Origin: an uncultured Muribaculaceae bacterium
Lineage (GTDB): Bacteria; Bacteroidota; Bacteroidia; Bacteroidales; Muribaculaceae
NCBI GenBank assembly: GCA_910578365.1
Contig: CAJTRC010000019.1
Span: 1 to 33,110, forward strand
DNA length: 33,110 nt
Direction: 5' to 3'
Shown here: positions 32,934 through 33,110 of the stretch, one piece after another
How the letters are laid out: each line of letters opens with the position of its first letter
Numbering within the stretch: the first letter of the stretch is position 1
The notes under the pieces: generated by a model
Databases searched by the model: none
What the model was told of the DNA's origin: nothing
What the model saw: only the letters and a program-made list of their open reading frames with translations
Made by a program: the position numbers and the translations under genes

Positions 32934-33083
32934 GAGGGTGTTTAATAATAAATGTTAATTCCCGGCCGGAAATCACGTGGCGAATTTTGCTCTGAATTGA
33001 AGGAGCATAGCGAGCTATGTGACTGAAATGAAGAGCAAAAGGCGCCCGTGATTTTCGAGTGGAATGGTAATTTCTGTATCAAC
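32934..33083. repeat. Palindromic repeat element, copy B (diverged right side)
   Basis: It begins at the base after the secDF stop codon. The first 32 bases equal the left arm of copy A and the next 28 differ at only two positions. The right side has diverged from copy A but still folds back: TTTTGCTCT/AGAGCAAAA, CGGAAATCACG/CGTGATTTTCG with one mismatch, and an inner hairpin CATAGC/GCTATG. The right end is uncertain because homology fades near the window edge. Confidence 0.75.
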
Positions 33084-33110
33084 ATTATTTTTTGAATTAA
33101 TGGATTTTTA

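Overview
The window reads as chromosomal core DNA of a Bacteroidales bacterium, and a Muribaculaceae-like gut commensal fits best (inference; no rRNA is present to prove it). The signs are promoters of the Bacteroidetes TTTG-N19..21-TAnnTTTG type, weak or absent Shine-Dalgarno sequences, a fused SecDF, a DUF4494 protein, a one-chain glycyl-tRNA synthetase and several lipoproteins. No phage, transposase, CRISPR array, tRNA or rRNA gene was seen. Nineteen genes occupy the minus strand from 167 to 21114, and seven occupy the plus strand from 21221 to 32933.

Minus strand, read in the direction of transcription (right to left). A formate/nitrite channel gene (21114-20326) ends at an intrinsic terminator and is followed by glyS plus an FKBP-type lipoprotein (20224-18109). 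Next comes a tightly overlapping set: tdk, a YhcH-family protein and a DUF3108 protein (17935-16036). A drug-efflux operon follows, encoding a TolC-like channel, an adaptor lipoprotein, an RND pump and a small PII-like protein (15914-10020); it starts at a perfect palindrome lying over its promoter. Then comes a long overlapping envelope operon: rmlB, rmlA, a sugar aminotransferase, mtaB, a lipid A-type acyltransferase and a family 2 glycosyltransferase (9577-3111). It is preceded by a 250-nt leader that looks like an attenuator, with a promoter, a six-codon ORF and two terminators in series. Last come mdh, a thioredoxin-fold lipoprotein and an L-serine dehydratase (2880-167).

Plus strand. 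DUF4494 and yggS overlap by one base (21221-22335). A FucP-like sugar transporter follows (22461-23780), then a secreted protein with 9-residue repeats and a Gly-His tract (23885-24805). A large TPR protein and a plugless outer-membrane barrel form a pair (25232-29877), and secDF closes the window (29991-32933).

Most genes are housekeeping or envelope genes of known families. The less ordinary content is between genes: the rmlB leader, an 87-nt near-perfect stem-loop after the efflux operon, the palindrome at the tolC promoter, and a dispersed palindromic repeat with two copies sharing about 60 nearly identical bases (24914 and 32934) and a diverged relative at 18027. The TPR/barrel pair and the Gly-His protein are the least characterised proteins.
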